A model generated the notes under the pieces. That model ran no database searches. It saw only the letters and a program-made list of their open reading frames with translations, and was not told the origin of the DNA. A program made the translations under genes and the position numbers. Shown here in pieces: positions 39,348-48,699 of a stretch of DNA of 62,766 nt. Source of the stretch: a virus. The stretch spans positions 1 through 62,766 of IMG/VR virus record IMGVR_UViG_3300046514_000257; one strand, 5' to 3'. Every line of letters begins with the position of its first letter. Position 1 is the first letter of the stretch.

Positions 39348-40636
39348 CAGAATTCAGCGCTCGCCTTGACCGCTCCCGTCGGCGAACCCGTGCCGGCATC
39401 CCAGAGGAAGCCGCCCGTGCCCGCTGCGCCGAAGCCGCCCGACGATGCACAGTCGACGAGAACACCGTTCTGGGTCGGACCAAAGCCGGTAACCGTGGCG
39501 CTGGTCGTTACGGCTGTGCAGGCCGTGCCGCTGGTGCTCGCCGTCGTGGCCGATGCCAAGAAACCCGTCGCATAGGTCATCGTCGGCGCAACGCGCATGG
39601 TGATCGGGAACGGAATGAAGCAGTTCGCGATCGAGGTCGTCGACATCGCACAGCTACCCTCAACGCGCGCCACCGTGGTGCTCTCGGTGATCTGGTAGTA
39701 GTAGCGCTGCTGAAGGAGCGTCTCGACGCCCTGTAGGCGTCGGTCAAACGACGTGCAGTTGATCGAGGCACAGTTGTAGCCGACCGTGGTCGAAACACTG
39801 CCCGCCAGCGAGGAGTTGCGGACCAACTGAATGCCAGAGAAGGCGATGTAGTCGTTGGTCCCCGCGGTGCCGACCGGCGTGTAGCAGAGGATCACTGCGA
39901 TCTCGGTTGCGGTCGCCGGGATCGTCGCCACGGCAGCGTAGCGGCCGCTCACGGTGCTGATCGGGATCACCGCGGCCGTGGCGTTGGCCTGGCCCGCCCA
40001 GGTGCTAGAGCCGCCGCCGCCAGCGTTGAATTGGAAGGCGAGCTTGCTGATACCCTCGTCCGTGCCCGTCCCGGTCACGATGTAGGCGGTCATGTTGGAC
40101 GACGCGGCCGAGTAGTTCGCGCCGGCGGTCGCATGGAAGTCCAGTTCGGCGGTGACGCCCTGGAACTGGTACGAGTTCACACTCTCAATTTCCTGCACCA
40201 TGCACGCCTGCACGACGCCAGTCTGGCCAGAGGTTCTCTGGAACTTGAAGGCCACCGGATACCCCGTCGCCAGATCGGCCGCGGTCGTATCACGGATGAG
40301 CTTCATTTCGGTTGAGGTGCCCGACCAGATGGCCCACCTATCGGCGCTACCGTAAGCGATCGTGGTCGTGGTGGCGGTTCCGGCGGTGCCACGCTGCCAG
40401 AGGTTCGTGGTGGCATCGCCTCCGATCAGAGCGTTGGCCCTGGCCGGCAGCGAGCCGCTGAAGCCCGCAAGCTGCAGCGCGCTGGCGTAGATGTTGCCGG
40501 CCTGGGCACCGCCGTTGACGATGTCCTGAAACAAGTCGCCGGGGTTGACGACGGTCACCTGCGGGGGTGCGGCAAGCGCCGGAGTGAGAGCAAGCAGAGC
40601 CGCGGCAACGGCCCCGAGCAGCAATAGTTTCTTCAT
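39347..40636 (-). CDS. Signal-bearing tail spike or fibre-like protein (WQRG...DRW type)
   Basis: 429 residues from MKKLLLLGAVAAALLALTPALA, a textbook signal peptide. The mature part has ALIGGDATTNLWQRGT and GSADRWAIW, the arrangement found in phage fibre and spike modules that bind carbohydrate. A beta-rich body and a C-terminal Cys/Thr-rich domain follow. Likely receptor binding. A signal peptide on a virion protein is odd (see findings). Confidence 0.72.
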   Translation of the reverse strand: MKKLLLLGAVAAALLALTPALAAPPQVTVVNPGDLFQDIVNGGAQAGNIYASALQLAGFSGSLPARANALIGGDATTNLWQRGTAGTATTTTIAYGSADRWAIWSGTSTEMKLIRDTTAADLATGYPVAFKFQRTSGQTGVVQACMVQEIESVNSYQFQGVTAELDFHATAGANYSAASSNMTAYIVTGTGTDEGISKLAFQFNAGGGGSSTWAGQANATAAVIPISTVSGRYAAVATIPATATEIAVILCYTPVGTAGTNDYIAFSGIQLVRNSSLAGSVSTTVGYNCASINCTSFDRRLQGVETLLQQRYYYQITESTTVARVEGSCAMSTTSIANCFIPFPITMRVAPTMTYATGFLASATTASTSGTACTAVTTSATVTGFGPTQNGVLVDCASSGGFGAAGTGGFLWDAGTGSPTGAVKASAEF

Positions 40637-40676
40637 GGTCGAGGCTCCTTTAGCCGATGATCGCGTAGTTGAAGAT

Positions 40677-41009
40677 TCATCCCAGGATAGCAAAATTGTA
40701 AACCGATGTGTCGCTTGCCGTTCCGGCGACGGTGAAGCCGGTGCCGGGAGTGATCGTGAGAATGTTCGGCGCGTTCGGGCTCACTGTACCCCCAACCGTC
40801 TTCAGCGTGAAGACAATGATCGACCCGGCCCCGACGCGAGCGTCGACGACGGTGATCGGCGTGGCTCCGTTGAGGGTCACGGTGCCACCACCAACCGGGA
40901 TCGCGGAAACCAACGGGCTCCCATTGTCGATAGGCATGAGGCCGGGCGCCGCGGCAGTGATCGCGGGAAGTCCGGTGGTGAGGACCTTCTGGCCTGGTTG
41001 GACGGTCAT
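40677..41009 (-). CDS. Small beta-rich structural protein
   Basis: 110 residues without a signal peptide: TVQPGQKVLTTGLPAIT, GAGSIIVFTLKTVGG, ILTITPGTGFTVAGTASDTS. All-beta, probably a surface or decoration protein. It is the only signal-free member in the run 37040-44458. Confidence 0.7.
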   Translation of the reverse strand: MTVQPGQKVLTTGLPAITAAAPGLMPIDNGSPLVSAIPVGGGTVTLNGATPITVVDARVGAGSIIVFTLKTVGGTVSPNAPNILTITPGTGFTVAGTASDTSVYNFAILG

Positions 41010-41042
41010 TTCGTGTGGTTTCCTGTTTCCGTGTTGCGGACC

Positions 41043-42317
41043 CTAAAAAGCCGGGATGTACAAGGTAGCACCGGTATTGTCTTTGATGGTCAGCCATTTC
41101 TGCACGGTCGTATGACTGCCAGCCGGTCCAATTGAGCCAAGCACCGTCGCCACTGAGGCATTCGCTGAATAAGACGCCGCATTCCCGATGCTGATCAGAC
41201 CAGCCCCGGCAGGCAGGAGGCTGAGATCGACATCCGCTGCCCCGTCGACGGTTATGCCGGGCGCCCCACCGGCCACGGCGTTTTTGAGCACTGGCCAGCG
41301 TGCTGCACTGCCGATTTGCTGGATTGCGAGGGCTGGAATATCTCCATTCCCGCGAATATTGATGACTTGGTTGTCAGCGATAATCCGCCAGTTTGTATCG
41401 GACGCGCCTAGCGTGCTGTAGATCCTGAATTTTTGTAACCCGCCTGTCGAATACCAGTTCAGCGCCTGATTTTGCGCCATACTGATGGCGGCGCCGATGC
41501 CTCCACCATCCGGGGTCAGAGAGGCGCTGCCGAAGATAATCCCGGTGTGAAAGGTGCTGTTGAACCCATCAATGCCGATGGCAAAATTCGAGGGGCTGAC
41601 AATTGGCGGCCCGTAGCTTGTGTCCCCTCCAGCATTTATGCGGAGCCCCTCTGCTCCAGCGCCCTGGCCATATGGGTACCCCGGATGATCAAAGGCCGTG
41701 GAGTTCCGAACATCGTACTCGGCTATTTGCGCCACTCCCGTCCCTGAAGCATCGGTCGAGTCGAAAAAGGCCTCCCCGTAAAAGGCGAAAGCATCATCTC
41801 GAACGATCGAATTGTTGGTGGCGAATGCGCTCACGCCTATCGCAGCCGGTGGATTTGTAATTCCTGAGTGCCCAGCAGTCTGCGTCATTCCGACAAGGGC
41901 CGGGCCACCGTTGTCTGACATCGAAACTGTCTGACCGTCACGCTCGAGATAGCTCGGACCGTAACCGGTGTCCCAAGTCCCCGAGTCGCCCCTTGTGTTG
42001 GGCAGGCCAACCGCCGCGCCAGAGAACAGCCTCTCGCGCATACGAAAATTGGTCGTTGGCAGTGGGAACCCGTCGACGACATCTGACCAGTAACGCAACT
42101 GCGTGGATTGCCCCATCGCGAAAGAATTGACCGTGGAGTCGAGAAGCCCCGCCGCGATACAAGGATGGCCGGATCCATTGGAATAGATGCAAAGCGCTCG
42201 AGGCTCAGCACCGGGCTGCAGTCCCCAATTTATTACCGTCTCTCCAGCGGCGAAGGCTGGCGATGAGCTAAGCCCTAACAGGAGCGTCAGTACGAGCTTC
42301 GATGACCTAGTTCCCAT
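41043..42317 (-). CDS. Signal-bearing tail spike-like protein
   Basis: 424 residues from MGTRSSKLVLTLLLGLSSSPAFA (signal, cleavage before AGETV). Beta-rich body with many Gly/Ser/Asn turns (RMRERLFSGAAVGLPN, GIIFGSASLTPDGGG), ending in QKWLTIKDNTGATLYIPAF. The composition fits a beta-helix or lectin-like fibre module. No depolymerase site can be identified. Confidence 0.68.
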   Translation of the reverse strand: MGTRSSKLVLTLLLGLSSSPAFAAGETVINWGLQPGAEPRALCIYSNGSGHPCIAAGLLDSTVNSFAMGQSTQLRYWSDVVDGFPLPTTNFRMRERLFSGAAVGLPNTRGDSGTWDTGYGPSYLERDGQTVSMSDNGGPALVGMTQTAGHSGITNPPAAIGVSAFATNNSIVRDDAFAFYGEAFFDSTDASGTGVAQIAEYDVRNSTAFDHPGYPYGQGAGAEGLRINAGGDTSYGPPIVSPSNFAIGIDGFNSTFHTGIIFGSASLTPDGGGIGAAISMAQNQALNWYSTGGLQKFRIYSTLGASDTNWRIIADNQVINIRGNGDIPALAIQQIGSAARWPVLKNAVAGGAPGITVDGAADVDLSLLPAGAGLISIGNAASYSANASVATVLGSIGPAGSHTTVQKWLTIKDNTGATLYIPAF

Positions 42318-43167
42318 GACAAACCCAGTTGATCTTGTCACCCGAGGTACTCGTGTTGGTTATGATAATCGTCCCTGTCGCAACAGCATAGGTGAAAGCG
42401 GCCAGTTGGGTCTGCGAAGTGACAGTGCAATATGGCGCAGTACCGTACGCCACTTTGAAAGTAAGCGTACAGCCCGCCGCCGATGTTCCTTCTGTTAGCT
42501 CGCCGGCAACGTCAGTGCTGCCCGCCCTGACCGTCGGCGACCCGGTGCCGCACGAGGTAAGAGCAGGCACACCACTTGAGAAGAAAGACTGGTGTACATT
42601 GTTATCCAGCACCGAGCCTATGTTCGACGTTCCCGCCGCGTCTGTAACGTTTAAAAATATCTTGGATGGCACGTTACTTCCAGACAACGCTGCATTGACT
42701 TGGAAAAATATCGCCGCAGCATTGCGTATCCCGCCGTTCGCGTAGCCTGAGCTTAATATCTGTCCTAGTGTATCGCCAAAGCCAACCGCAGAGCCCGCTC
42801 CGTGCTCTTTCTGCAAGACAAAATAAGGGCCATTCGCGTCATTCGTTGTGTTGTCTATCACCAGTTTTGGCGAACTGGAGTTCGAAGACGTGCAGGTGAC
42901 TTCATTGTTGGAATTTATCAGACACCCCGTCGAAGTCGGCGCGGCTCCGGCTCCGCCGCCAATCACTATTCCGGTGGAAGCCAAAGCAGCCGAGGACGAC
43001 AGCGCCGAGCTTGAGGAAAAGTATGGCACACCGCCGCTGGTGCCCGAGGACAGGCCGAGGAATGAGATCAGGCCGTTGACGGCGATGGGTGCGGCGTTAT
43101 TGACGCCGGCCCACGCAGCCAGGATCGCGCAGATCGAGAACCCAACGGCGAAGAGCAGCCGCTTCAT
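42307..43167 (-). CDS. Signal-bearing surface protein with conserved C-terminal module
   Basis: 286 residues from MKRLLFAVGFSICAILAAWA. AVNGLISFLGLSSGTSGGVPYF and many serines, then a C-terminal domain VAGELTEGTSAAGCTLTFK and KINWVCHGN with two cysteines. This is the kind of module found at the C-terminus of phage fibres. Overlaps the start of the next gene by 11 bases. Confidence 0.68.
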   Translation of the reverse strand: MKRLLFAVGFSICAILAAWAGVNNAAPIAVNGLISFLGLSSGTSGGVPYFSSSSALSSSAALASTGIVIGGGAGAAPTSTGCLINSNNEVTCTSSNSSSPKLVIDNTTNDANGPYFVLQKEHGAGSAVGFGDTLGQILSSGYANGGIRNAAAIFFQVNAALSGSNVPSKIFLNVTDAAGTSNIGSVLDNNVHQSFFSSGVPALTSCGTGSPTVRAGSTDVAGELTEGTSAAGCTLTFKVAYGTAPYCTVTSQTQLAAFTYAVATGTIIITNTSTSGDKINWVCHGN

Positions 43168-43168
43168 C

Positions 43169-44458
43169 TTAGTTGTCCACCTTGATCCGGACAGAAAGCA
43201 CCTCAGAGGCCCCAGGCGTCGGGGCATTCAGGATCTTCACCAGAAAGCGAAGATTGGCCGTGCCCACGCAGGTATAGCCAATGTTGAGGCCGGTCACGTA
43301 CGAGATCGAATTGGCCGCCGTGATGTCCGTGGTGTTGAAGGGAATGATGCCGGCTATAGTCTGGACCTCGGCATCAGACGCGGTGAAAGCCGCGTTGTCG
43401 TTAACCGCCGTGACAGCCTGATCGAAGATCCAGATCTCACCCTGGTAAGCAGTCCCGGCCGACGCAGTAATGACCGCGTCAGTTATCAACCCAGCCCCAC
43501 CAGACACACGGCAAGCGCTCGTGAGTGTGAAGCCCCCAACGGTGGGGACCGTAGTGGAGTTGGCAAAAGCGTCGTTGGCTGTGTACGGGTTGCTATCGTT
43601 CGGCCGAGTGACTGTTGCCGAGATAGTGCTGATGTTTGAGACAACGGCTCCAGCCGGGACCGCACCCGCGGCGAAGGCATTGGCCGCGATGGCACCGGAT
43701 GCAATAGCACCGCTGGCTATAGCGCCCGAGGCCACAGCGCCGCTGGCGATTGAGCCCGAGGCATAGGCCCCGCTGGCGGCGGTAACCGCGCTCTGCGTCG
43801 CGAAGGTGCCCGTACCGACCACGGTTGCGTTGAGGCTTGCCGCCGTAGCCTGGCTCACCTGCACGGGGGTCATCGACGCGATGCCCTGGATGGTCACGGG
43901 GTTGGCGTCGGCCACGCCAGCCGTGCCGTTGCCCTTGATGGGAAAGGCCGTGTTGTCCGATGCGACGGTCACGCGCAGCGACCCAGTGCCCGTAACGCCG
44001 TTGCCCATGAGAGGGGTGACGCCATTGATCTGGGCAATGTTCTCGTTCGTAATGGCACTACCACCGCCAGGGATGTTCCCGGCGGAATTGGCAATTGCGG
44101 CGACTACCCAGCCCGGAGAAACGCCGACATCCTTCTCGACGCCCTGCTGGAGTAGAAAGCTCGACGTGGTTGCGGTCTGTGGATCTGGCCCGATGACGAC
44201 TGAACACCCCTCGTCACAGATCAGGCGCACGTAGCGCGTCTTTGTGTTGAGTGCGGCGCTCGATGCCGACGTGCCGCTCAGCGCGACAGCCTGACTGGCG
44301 ACCGCCGTCTCTGGCGGCACCTGGGCCTGCGTGGTGCCGATCAGCGAAACGCCGTTGACGTACTCGCCGATGTAAAGGGTAGCCGCCTCAGCGGTCGCCA
44401 CTGAAAACGCGATGGCGGCCCCGAAGGCCGCCGCCACCAGCTTCGCGAAGGCGCTCAT
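43169..44458 (-). CDS. Signal-bearing surface protein with Ala-Ser-Gly-Ala repeats
   Basis: 429 residues from the ATG after AGGGGGACGA. Signal peptide (FAKLVAAAFGAAIAFSVATAEA). A central stretch repeats ASGA followed by Ile, Val or Tyr about ten times (GAIASGAIASGAI), giving a pentapeptide-like solenoid or trimeric stalk. Beta-rich C-terminus (GAGLITDAVITASAGTAYQG, ending SVRIKVDN). Likely a fibre or adhesin-like virion component. Confidence 0.7.
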   Translation of the reverse strand: MSAFAKLVAAAFGAAIAFSVATAEAATLYIGEYVNGVSLIGTTQAQVPPETAVASQAVALSGTSASSAALNTKTRYVRLICDEGCSVVIGPDPQTATTSSFLLQQGVEKDVGVSPGWVVAAIANSAGNIPGGGSAITNENIAQINGVTPLMGNGVTGTGSLRVTVASDNTAFPIKGNGTAGVADANPVTIQGIASMTPVQVSQATAASLNATVVGTGTFATQSAVTAASGAYASGSIASGAVASGAIASGAIASGAIAANAFAAGAVPAGAVVSNISTISATVTRPNDSNPYTANDAFANSTTVPTVGGFTLTSACRVSGGAGLITDAVITASAGTAYQGEIWIFDQAVTAVNDNAAFTASDAEVQTIAGIIPFNTTDITAANSISYVTGLNIGYTCVGTANLRFLVKILNAPTPGASEVLSVRIKVDN

Positions 44459-44469
44459 TCGTCCCCCTA

Positions 44470-45300
44470 TCACGCGAGGCGTGGCGAAGACGTCCCGCGC
44501 ACGGCCGGCGGATGGATCGTGCCGAGCACGGGGATATGCGTGGCCCGCGGGTCATCCACGCTGGTGAGCTCGACCATCCCCGGCTTGAGCGGGTTCGTCG
44601 TGTCGGGAGTGTGCGAGAGGTTGACGTCGACCGGCTCGGTGTCCATCACCATGCCATGCTCGCGGGCGGTCGCCGTCAGCACCGCGAGAACTGCACCGTT
44701 CTTCGACATCCACAACGGCTTGTTGCCGAGCGCGTCGGGAACCGGCTTGCCGCCGAGCATGTTGTCGACGCCCGCCATCGTACCCACGAAGGCAGCGTGG
44801 ATCTCCTTGGCGGCGTCGTTGAGCGGCTCCATCGCCAGGTTTGGGATCGACGTGAAGTAGATGTGCGTCGGGGTCACCTCGCCGCGGTGGCCGCGCTGGT
44901 ACGGCTCGTACAATCGATCGCCGAGATATGCCTTCGCTCGCAGCCGGTAGAGCGGCCGGTGCTTGCCCGTGAGCGTCTGCGCCGCCTCGACGAGCTCAAG
45001 CAATTGATCGCGCGACTTGCGCTGCGCCTCAAGCACGGCCGGGGACACCCTCTTCCGCATCGTGCCCTGGTCCGCGATCTCGGCATTCGACATCGCGATC
45101 ATGCGCGAGAAAGCCTCGAGGAGCTCCATCGTCGGAGCGCCACTGTTCAGGTTCTCGCGGTTGGCGTCGAAAAGCCGCTTAGCATCGTCAAAGGCCTTCG
45201 CCTTGACGCTCTCCATCGCAGCCTTGAACTCGGGTGTCTCACGGACGTCGAAGGCCGGCGTATCGCCAGCCTTGACGTTTCCGTTCTTCGTCTCGGCCAT
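44470..45300 (-). CDS. Hypothetical virion-region protein
   Basis: 276 residues from the ATG with AGGAGC upstream. Helical N-terminal two thirds (FDDAKRLFDANRENLNSG; AQRKSRDQLLELVEAAQTL), then a segment YEPYQRGHRGEVTPTHIYF. Lies between the capsid genes and the surface proteins. No family recognised. It may be a head-associated or fibre-attachment protein. Confidence 0.68.
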   Translation of the reverse strand: MAETKNGNVKAGDTPAFDVRETPEFKAAMESVKAKAFDDAKRLFDANRENLNSGAPTMELLEAFSRMIAMSNAEIADQGTMRKRVSPAVLEAQRKSRDQLLELVEAAQTLTGKHRPLYRLRAKAYLGDRLYEPYQRGHRGEVTPTHIYFTSIPNLAMEPLNDAAKEIHAAFVGTMAGVDNMLGGKPVPDALGNKPLWMSKNGAVLAVLTATAREHGMVMDTEPVDVNLSHTPDTTNPLKPGMVELTSVDDPRATHIPVLGTIHPPAVRGTSSPRLA

Positions 45301-45341
45301 ACTCAGATTGCTCCTACTGCAAAATTGTGCGACGGTGCGGC

Positions 45342-46091
45342 ATGGAGCCAATCAGTCGCGAAGCCGCCAAAACCGCCGGTCTTTCGACCTATTTCACGGG
45401 CACACCATGCCCGCGAGGCCACATTTCCACGCGCCGGGTCAAGAACCATTCCTGCACGTCGTGCAACAGCGAAAAGGCCACGGAACGCTACCGGGCGCTC
45501 CCGCGCGACCATCCAAAGGTGCTCAAGACGCGCGAGAAGGCGCGCCAGTGGGCCAAGGATCACCCCGAAGAGGCCAGAAAGCGCGTAACGGAGTGGCACA
45601 AGGCGAATGCTGATCACCGCAGGACATACCGCCGCGCTCATCGCCAGAAGGAGCAAGAGGCAGAGCGTCAGCGCGCAAAGGATGATCCGGGCTACCATCG
45701 TCGCAAGCACGAGCGACGAAAGAAGAGTGACCCGCACTACGCTGAGAAGGCTCGCAAGCGCACGAAGGAATATCACGCCAAACACCCCGAGCGCAGAAAG
45801 GCAGCGTGGGAGAAATGGCGCCGAGAAAACCCCGAAAAGGTCCGCGAGATACGAGCGGCTCAGGGTATCGCCCGTCGCGCCGCAGGTACGGTAGGCGTTA
45901 AAGCACTTCGCGAAATCCGAGCGCGCGGCATCTGCGCCGCTTGTGGTCAAACTCACCGCTTCATGGAAATTGATCACATCGTCGCGGTGAGCAAAGGAGG
46001 CCGGAGCGCAATGTCCAACCTCCAACTGCTCTGCCGTCCGTGTAATCGAGCGAAATGGACGCATGACTTTGAGACTTGGCTTTCTGGCTAA
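45342..46091 (+). CDS. HNH homing endonuclease on the opposite strand of the virion operon
   Basis: 249 residues from ATG 45342 (GTG 45327 also in frame). N-terminal CPRGH...CTSC zinc pair (about 24-46), then a long basic coiled region with HPER/HPEE-like repeats (DHPEEARKRVTEW, KHPERRKAAWEKWRRENPE), then a C-terminal HNH: GICAACGQTHRFMEIDHIV, SNLQLLCRPCN. It is the only plus-strand gene between 21.6 and 60.2 kb apart from the nested HNH. Its 3' end overlaps the Bbp16-like gene by four bases. It probably targets the same intergenic site in related phages. Confidence 0.88.
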   Translation: MEPISREAAKTAGLSTYFTGTPCPRGHISTRRVKNHSCTSCNSEKATERYRALPRDHPKVLKTREKARQWAKDHPEEARKRVTEWHKANADHRRTYRRAHRQKEQEAERQRAKDDPGYHRRKHERRKKSDPHYAEKARKRTKEYHAKHPERRKAAWEKWRRENPEKVREIRAAQGIARRAAGTVGVKALREIRARGICAACGQTHRFMEIDHIVAVSKGGRSAMSNLQLLCRPCNRAKWTHDFETWLSG

Positions 46092-46654
46092 GAGATTGCA
46101 GAAACGGAGAAATTTGCTGGCGCGTATTTTATCGCGTAGTCGTCGCGGACCATCGTGACGATGGCGCTCGATACCGTGCCGGCGCTGAAGCTCCCGCCGC
46201 TCGACGGCGAGAAGAGAAGGCGCAGGAACCTCGGGCGTGCACTGACCGGGAAGGCCGGCGGAAAGTCGAACCGCGCACAGATCGCGTTCGCCGCCAGCTG
46301 CGCCGCCGTAAGCGGCCCCGTCTCGACGAATGTCTGCCAAGTGCCCGGCAGATAACCGCCGGCAGCGCCCGTATCGGGGGCACCCTGAAACGCGATGTTC
46401 ATCGTGGAACTCGCCACGGCGGTAAGCGCGGTTCCGATGTTGACCTGCACCTGGGGCTTCACGCCACCGATGCCCGCGTCTTCACCGAAGAAGCCGCTCG
46501 CCGGCAAGCCGATGATGCGCTCGCTGGGGGCCTGCCCTGAACCAAGGCCGAGAAGGTCGATGATGTTGGTCGAGGGGATTGCCACGCCCGCGCCGGCGAC
46601 GAGGCTGAGAGGGCTACCCGGCTGGACGAAGTTGAGAAGTGCGTCGAGGAGCAT
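46088..46654 (-). CDS. Bbp16-like capsid cement protein
   Basis: 188 residues from MLLDALLNFVQPGSPLSLV. STNIIDLLGLGSG, then VNIGTALTAVASSTMNIAF and PRFLRLLFSPSSGGSFSAG reproduce the pattern of the Bordetella phage BPP-1 Bbp16 family, a head cement protein encoded beside the major capsid gene. Order and spacing agree. Confidence 0.75.
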   Translation of the reverse strand: MLLDALLNFVQPGSPLSLVAGAGVAIPSTNIIDLLGLGSGQAPSERIIGLPASGFFGEDAGIGGVKPQVQVNIGTALTAVASSTMNIAFQGAPDTGAAGGYLPGTWQTFVETGPLTAAQLAANAICARFDFPPAFPVSARPRFLRLLFSPSSGGSFSAGTVSSAIVTMVRDDYAIKYAPANFSVSAIS

Positions 46655-46686
46655 GAAGGTTCTCCGTGAAAGGTGTCCGTGCCGCG

Positions 46687-47736
46687 TTACGAGACGAGCG
46701 TCTCGGTGTTGGTCAACTGGTCGACGACCTTGATCGGGATGCCGCGCCAGGTCGAGATCGGCTTGCCGGCGTAGTCGTTGAGGGTCAGGAGCACATTGCG
46801 GTCGCGCATCGCCTGGATGTCCATCCACTGCCGAACCGTGCGGTTGCAGTAGTAGATGGCCCTGACCGTGACGTCGTCGCGCGGCGCATCCGTCCGCGTG
46901 ATGCCGGAGGTCGGCGGGGTGAACTTCGGGAACAACATCACCTGATGCGCCATGATCGTGAACAGATCCGGCGGTGACGAGCTCGCGAGCCCCCCTGCGG
47001 CCGTGGTCACGTCGAGGTTCGCCACCCGCGAGGCATAGCGCCAGTCCATCGGCACGATGCCGAGTTGCTGGCGGAACCACGAGGTGTAGGCTTCGAAGCG
47101 GTTGCCGAGGTTGTCAAAGCCGGGCACCACGTCGCCCTTGTCCTCCATCGCGAGGCCAGCCTTGGACCCGCGTGGATAGACAGCGAAGATCGAGCGCGAG
47201 CCCCAGCCCACCAGCCAGAGCGAGGCATTACTGTTCACCAGGCCGCCGCCGTTGATGACGTTGGCGGCGTTCTGGGCGGTCGAGGCGTTGACGGTATTGT
47301 AGAAGGCGCTGAGCCCCATGAACTCGCTCGGGGTCGCGACGGTGTTCCCGTAGAACACGGTCTGCGCGATCGTCTGCGACATGCCCTCGAGGAAGGCCAC
47401 ATCCTCCGATTCGCGGAAGCCCATCAGGTCGCCGGAATGCTCGGCGAGGGCGCGGTCGACCTGGGAGTAGTCCTCCAGCATGCCGATGCCCACGCGCGCC
47501 TTGGCCGTGGTCGACTTGCTGTAGGGGACACCCTGATTGTACATGCGCCAGGTACCGGCCGGGATCGAGGTCCTGAAGATGAACTCGTGCCCGGTCATCT
47601 CATTTGCCTCTTGTAGAGGCATGTCCTCGGCGTAATCGTTGGCCTGGGACAGCATCTCGGCGATGTCGCCGATATTGCCTTCCGGGTCGGTACGGAGCGC
47701 GACGTCCACAATGGTCGGCCAGCTACCAGTCGCCAT
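46687..47736 (-). CDS. Major capsid protein (BPP-1 Bbp17-like)
   Basis: 349 residues. TIVDVALRTDPEGNIGDIAEML, then the E-loop-like MTGHEFIFRTSIPAGTWRM, FLEGMSQTIAQTVFYGNT, and IRAIYYCNRTVRQWMDIQ in the A domain (motifs read in pieces). Position between scaffold-like and cement genes is diagnostic. Should be the most abundant virion protein. Confidence 0.85.
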   Translation of the reverse strand: MATGSWPTIVDVALRTDPEGNIGDIAEMLSQANDYAEDMPLQEANEMTGHEFIFRTSIPAGTWRMYNQGVPYSKSTTAKARVGIGMLEDYSQVDRALAEHSGDLMGFRESEDVAFLEGMSQTIAQTVFYGNTVATPSEFMGLSAFYNTVNASTAQNAANVINGGGLVNSNASLWLVGWGSRSIFAVYPRGSKAGLAMEDKGDVVPGFDNLGNRFEAYTSWFRQQLGIVPMDWRYASRVANLDVTTAAGGLASSSPPDLFTIMAHQVMLFPKFTPPTSGITRTDAPRDDVTVRAIYYCNRTVRQWMDIQAMRDRNVLLTLNDYAGKPISTWRGIPIKVVDQLTNTETLVS

Positions 47737-47739
47737 GGG

Positions 47740-48642
47740 TTAGGTTCCTTTTTGCATCGATGGATACATGCGTCCGCGGCGATCGCCCGGTGCGCGGCCG
47801 TTGTCCTTCGCCGGCTTGATGTCGGCGGGCGGCATCGCAGGCTCGTCGAAGTAGCGGGCGAAGTTGTGCATCAACCTCAAGAAAGCGGGGTGATTGCCGG
47901 CGCCGGTCGAGACGAGGAAATTGTCGAACGTCTTGCGGTCGGCCTCGTACTCCGGCGTCCCCGGCCTATGGCTCGAAACCGCCATGTCACGCATGCGGGC
48001 GACCGCGGCCATCGCCGTCTGATGACCGGATCCGCCGAGGTATGGGTCCGCCATCACCTCGCTGCGCCAAGCCTTGTTCGTCTCTCGGAATGTGTCCCAC
48101 TGCTGCTTGGCGACCTCGGCGGCGTAGTCCTTCATCGCCTGCTCGTGCAGGCCGACGAGCTTGCCGACGCCCTCAGGCGCCTTGCCGCCGCGGATCAGGT
48201 CGAGCGCACTGTTGACCTCGCCGCGCTGTGCGTCCGCGATCTTGATCGTCTCGGGGACGGCAACGTCCTTCCAGTAGTCGATCTGTGGAAGCTCGGTGGG
48301 CGCGGCCTGGATGGGGGGCGTCTCGGCGGGCTTCGCCTCGGCCGGCTTCGGCGCTGCCGGGTCTATCGGCTTGGCCTCGACTGGCTTCTCCTTGGCGGCG
48401 TCGAATTCCTGCAGGAGCGTCGGGCCGAGGCCGTCATCGGCCTTCGTTAAAGGGTCTGCCGCGCCGGGTGTGGTGCTGGGCGCGCCTGGCGACGCGGCAG
48501 GGTCCACCGCTGTCGGCTGGTCGGCCTGAGCAGTGACAGCGGGTTCGGGTGTTGGTGTGAGTGACGGAGAGGCGGGGACGACGGCAGGCGCAGGCGTGGC
48601 TACCGGTGCCACGGCTGGTTGCTCGTCAATACGGTCGGCCAT
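47740..48642 (-). CDS. Putative scaffolding protein
   Basis: 300 residues: a Pro/Ala-rich, disordered first half and a helical second half (KVGKLVGLHEQAMKDY-like segment, KQQWDTFRETNKAW). It lies four bases upstream of the major capsid gene, as scaffolds do. It has no protease motif. A candidate promoter lies just ahead of it. Confidence 0.7.
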   Translation of the reverse strand: MADRIDEQPAVAPVATPAPAVVPASPSLTPTPEPAVTAQADQPTAVDPAASPGAPSTTPGAADPLTKADDGLGPTLLQEFDAAKEKPVEAKPIDPAAPKPAEAKPAETPPIQAAPTELPQIDYWKDVAVPETIKIADAQRGEVNSALDLIRGGKAPEGVGKLVGLHEQAMKDYAAEVAKQQWDTFRETNKAWRSEVMADPYLGGSGHQTAMAAVARMRDMAVSSHRPGTPEYEADRKTFDNFLVSTGAGNHPAFLRLMHNFARYFDEPAMPPADIKPAKDNGRAPGDRRGRMYPSMQKGT

Positions 48643-48699
48643 TCCCGCCCATCTCGCTTCGTTCGTCGGCCGACTGACGAAACGATCAGGATTTATCGT

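Noticed and set aside
44512-45588. 358-codon plus-strand frame
   Set aside because: Mostly antisense to the 44470 gene; the part overlapping the HNH gene is in a different frame from the real HNH.
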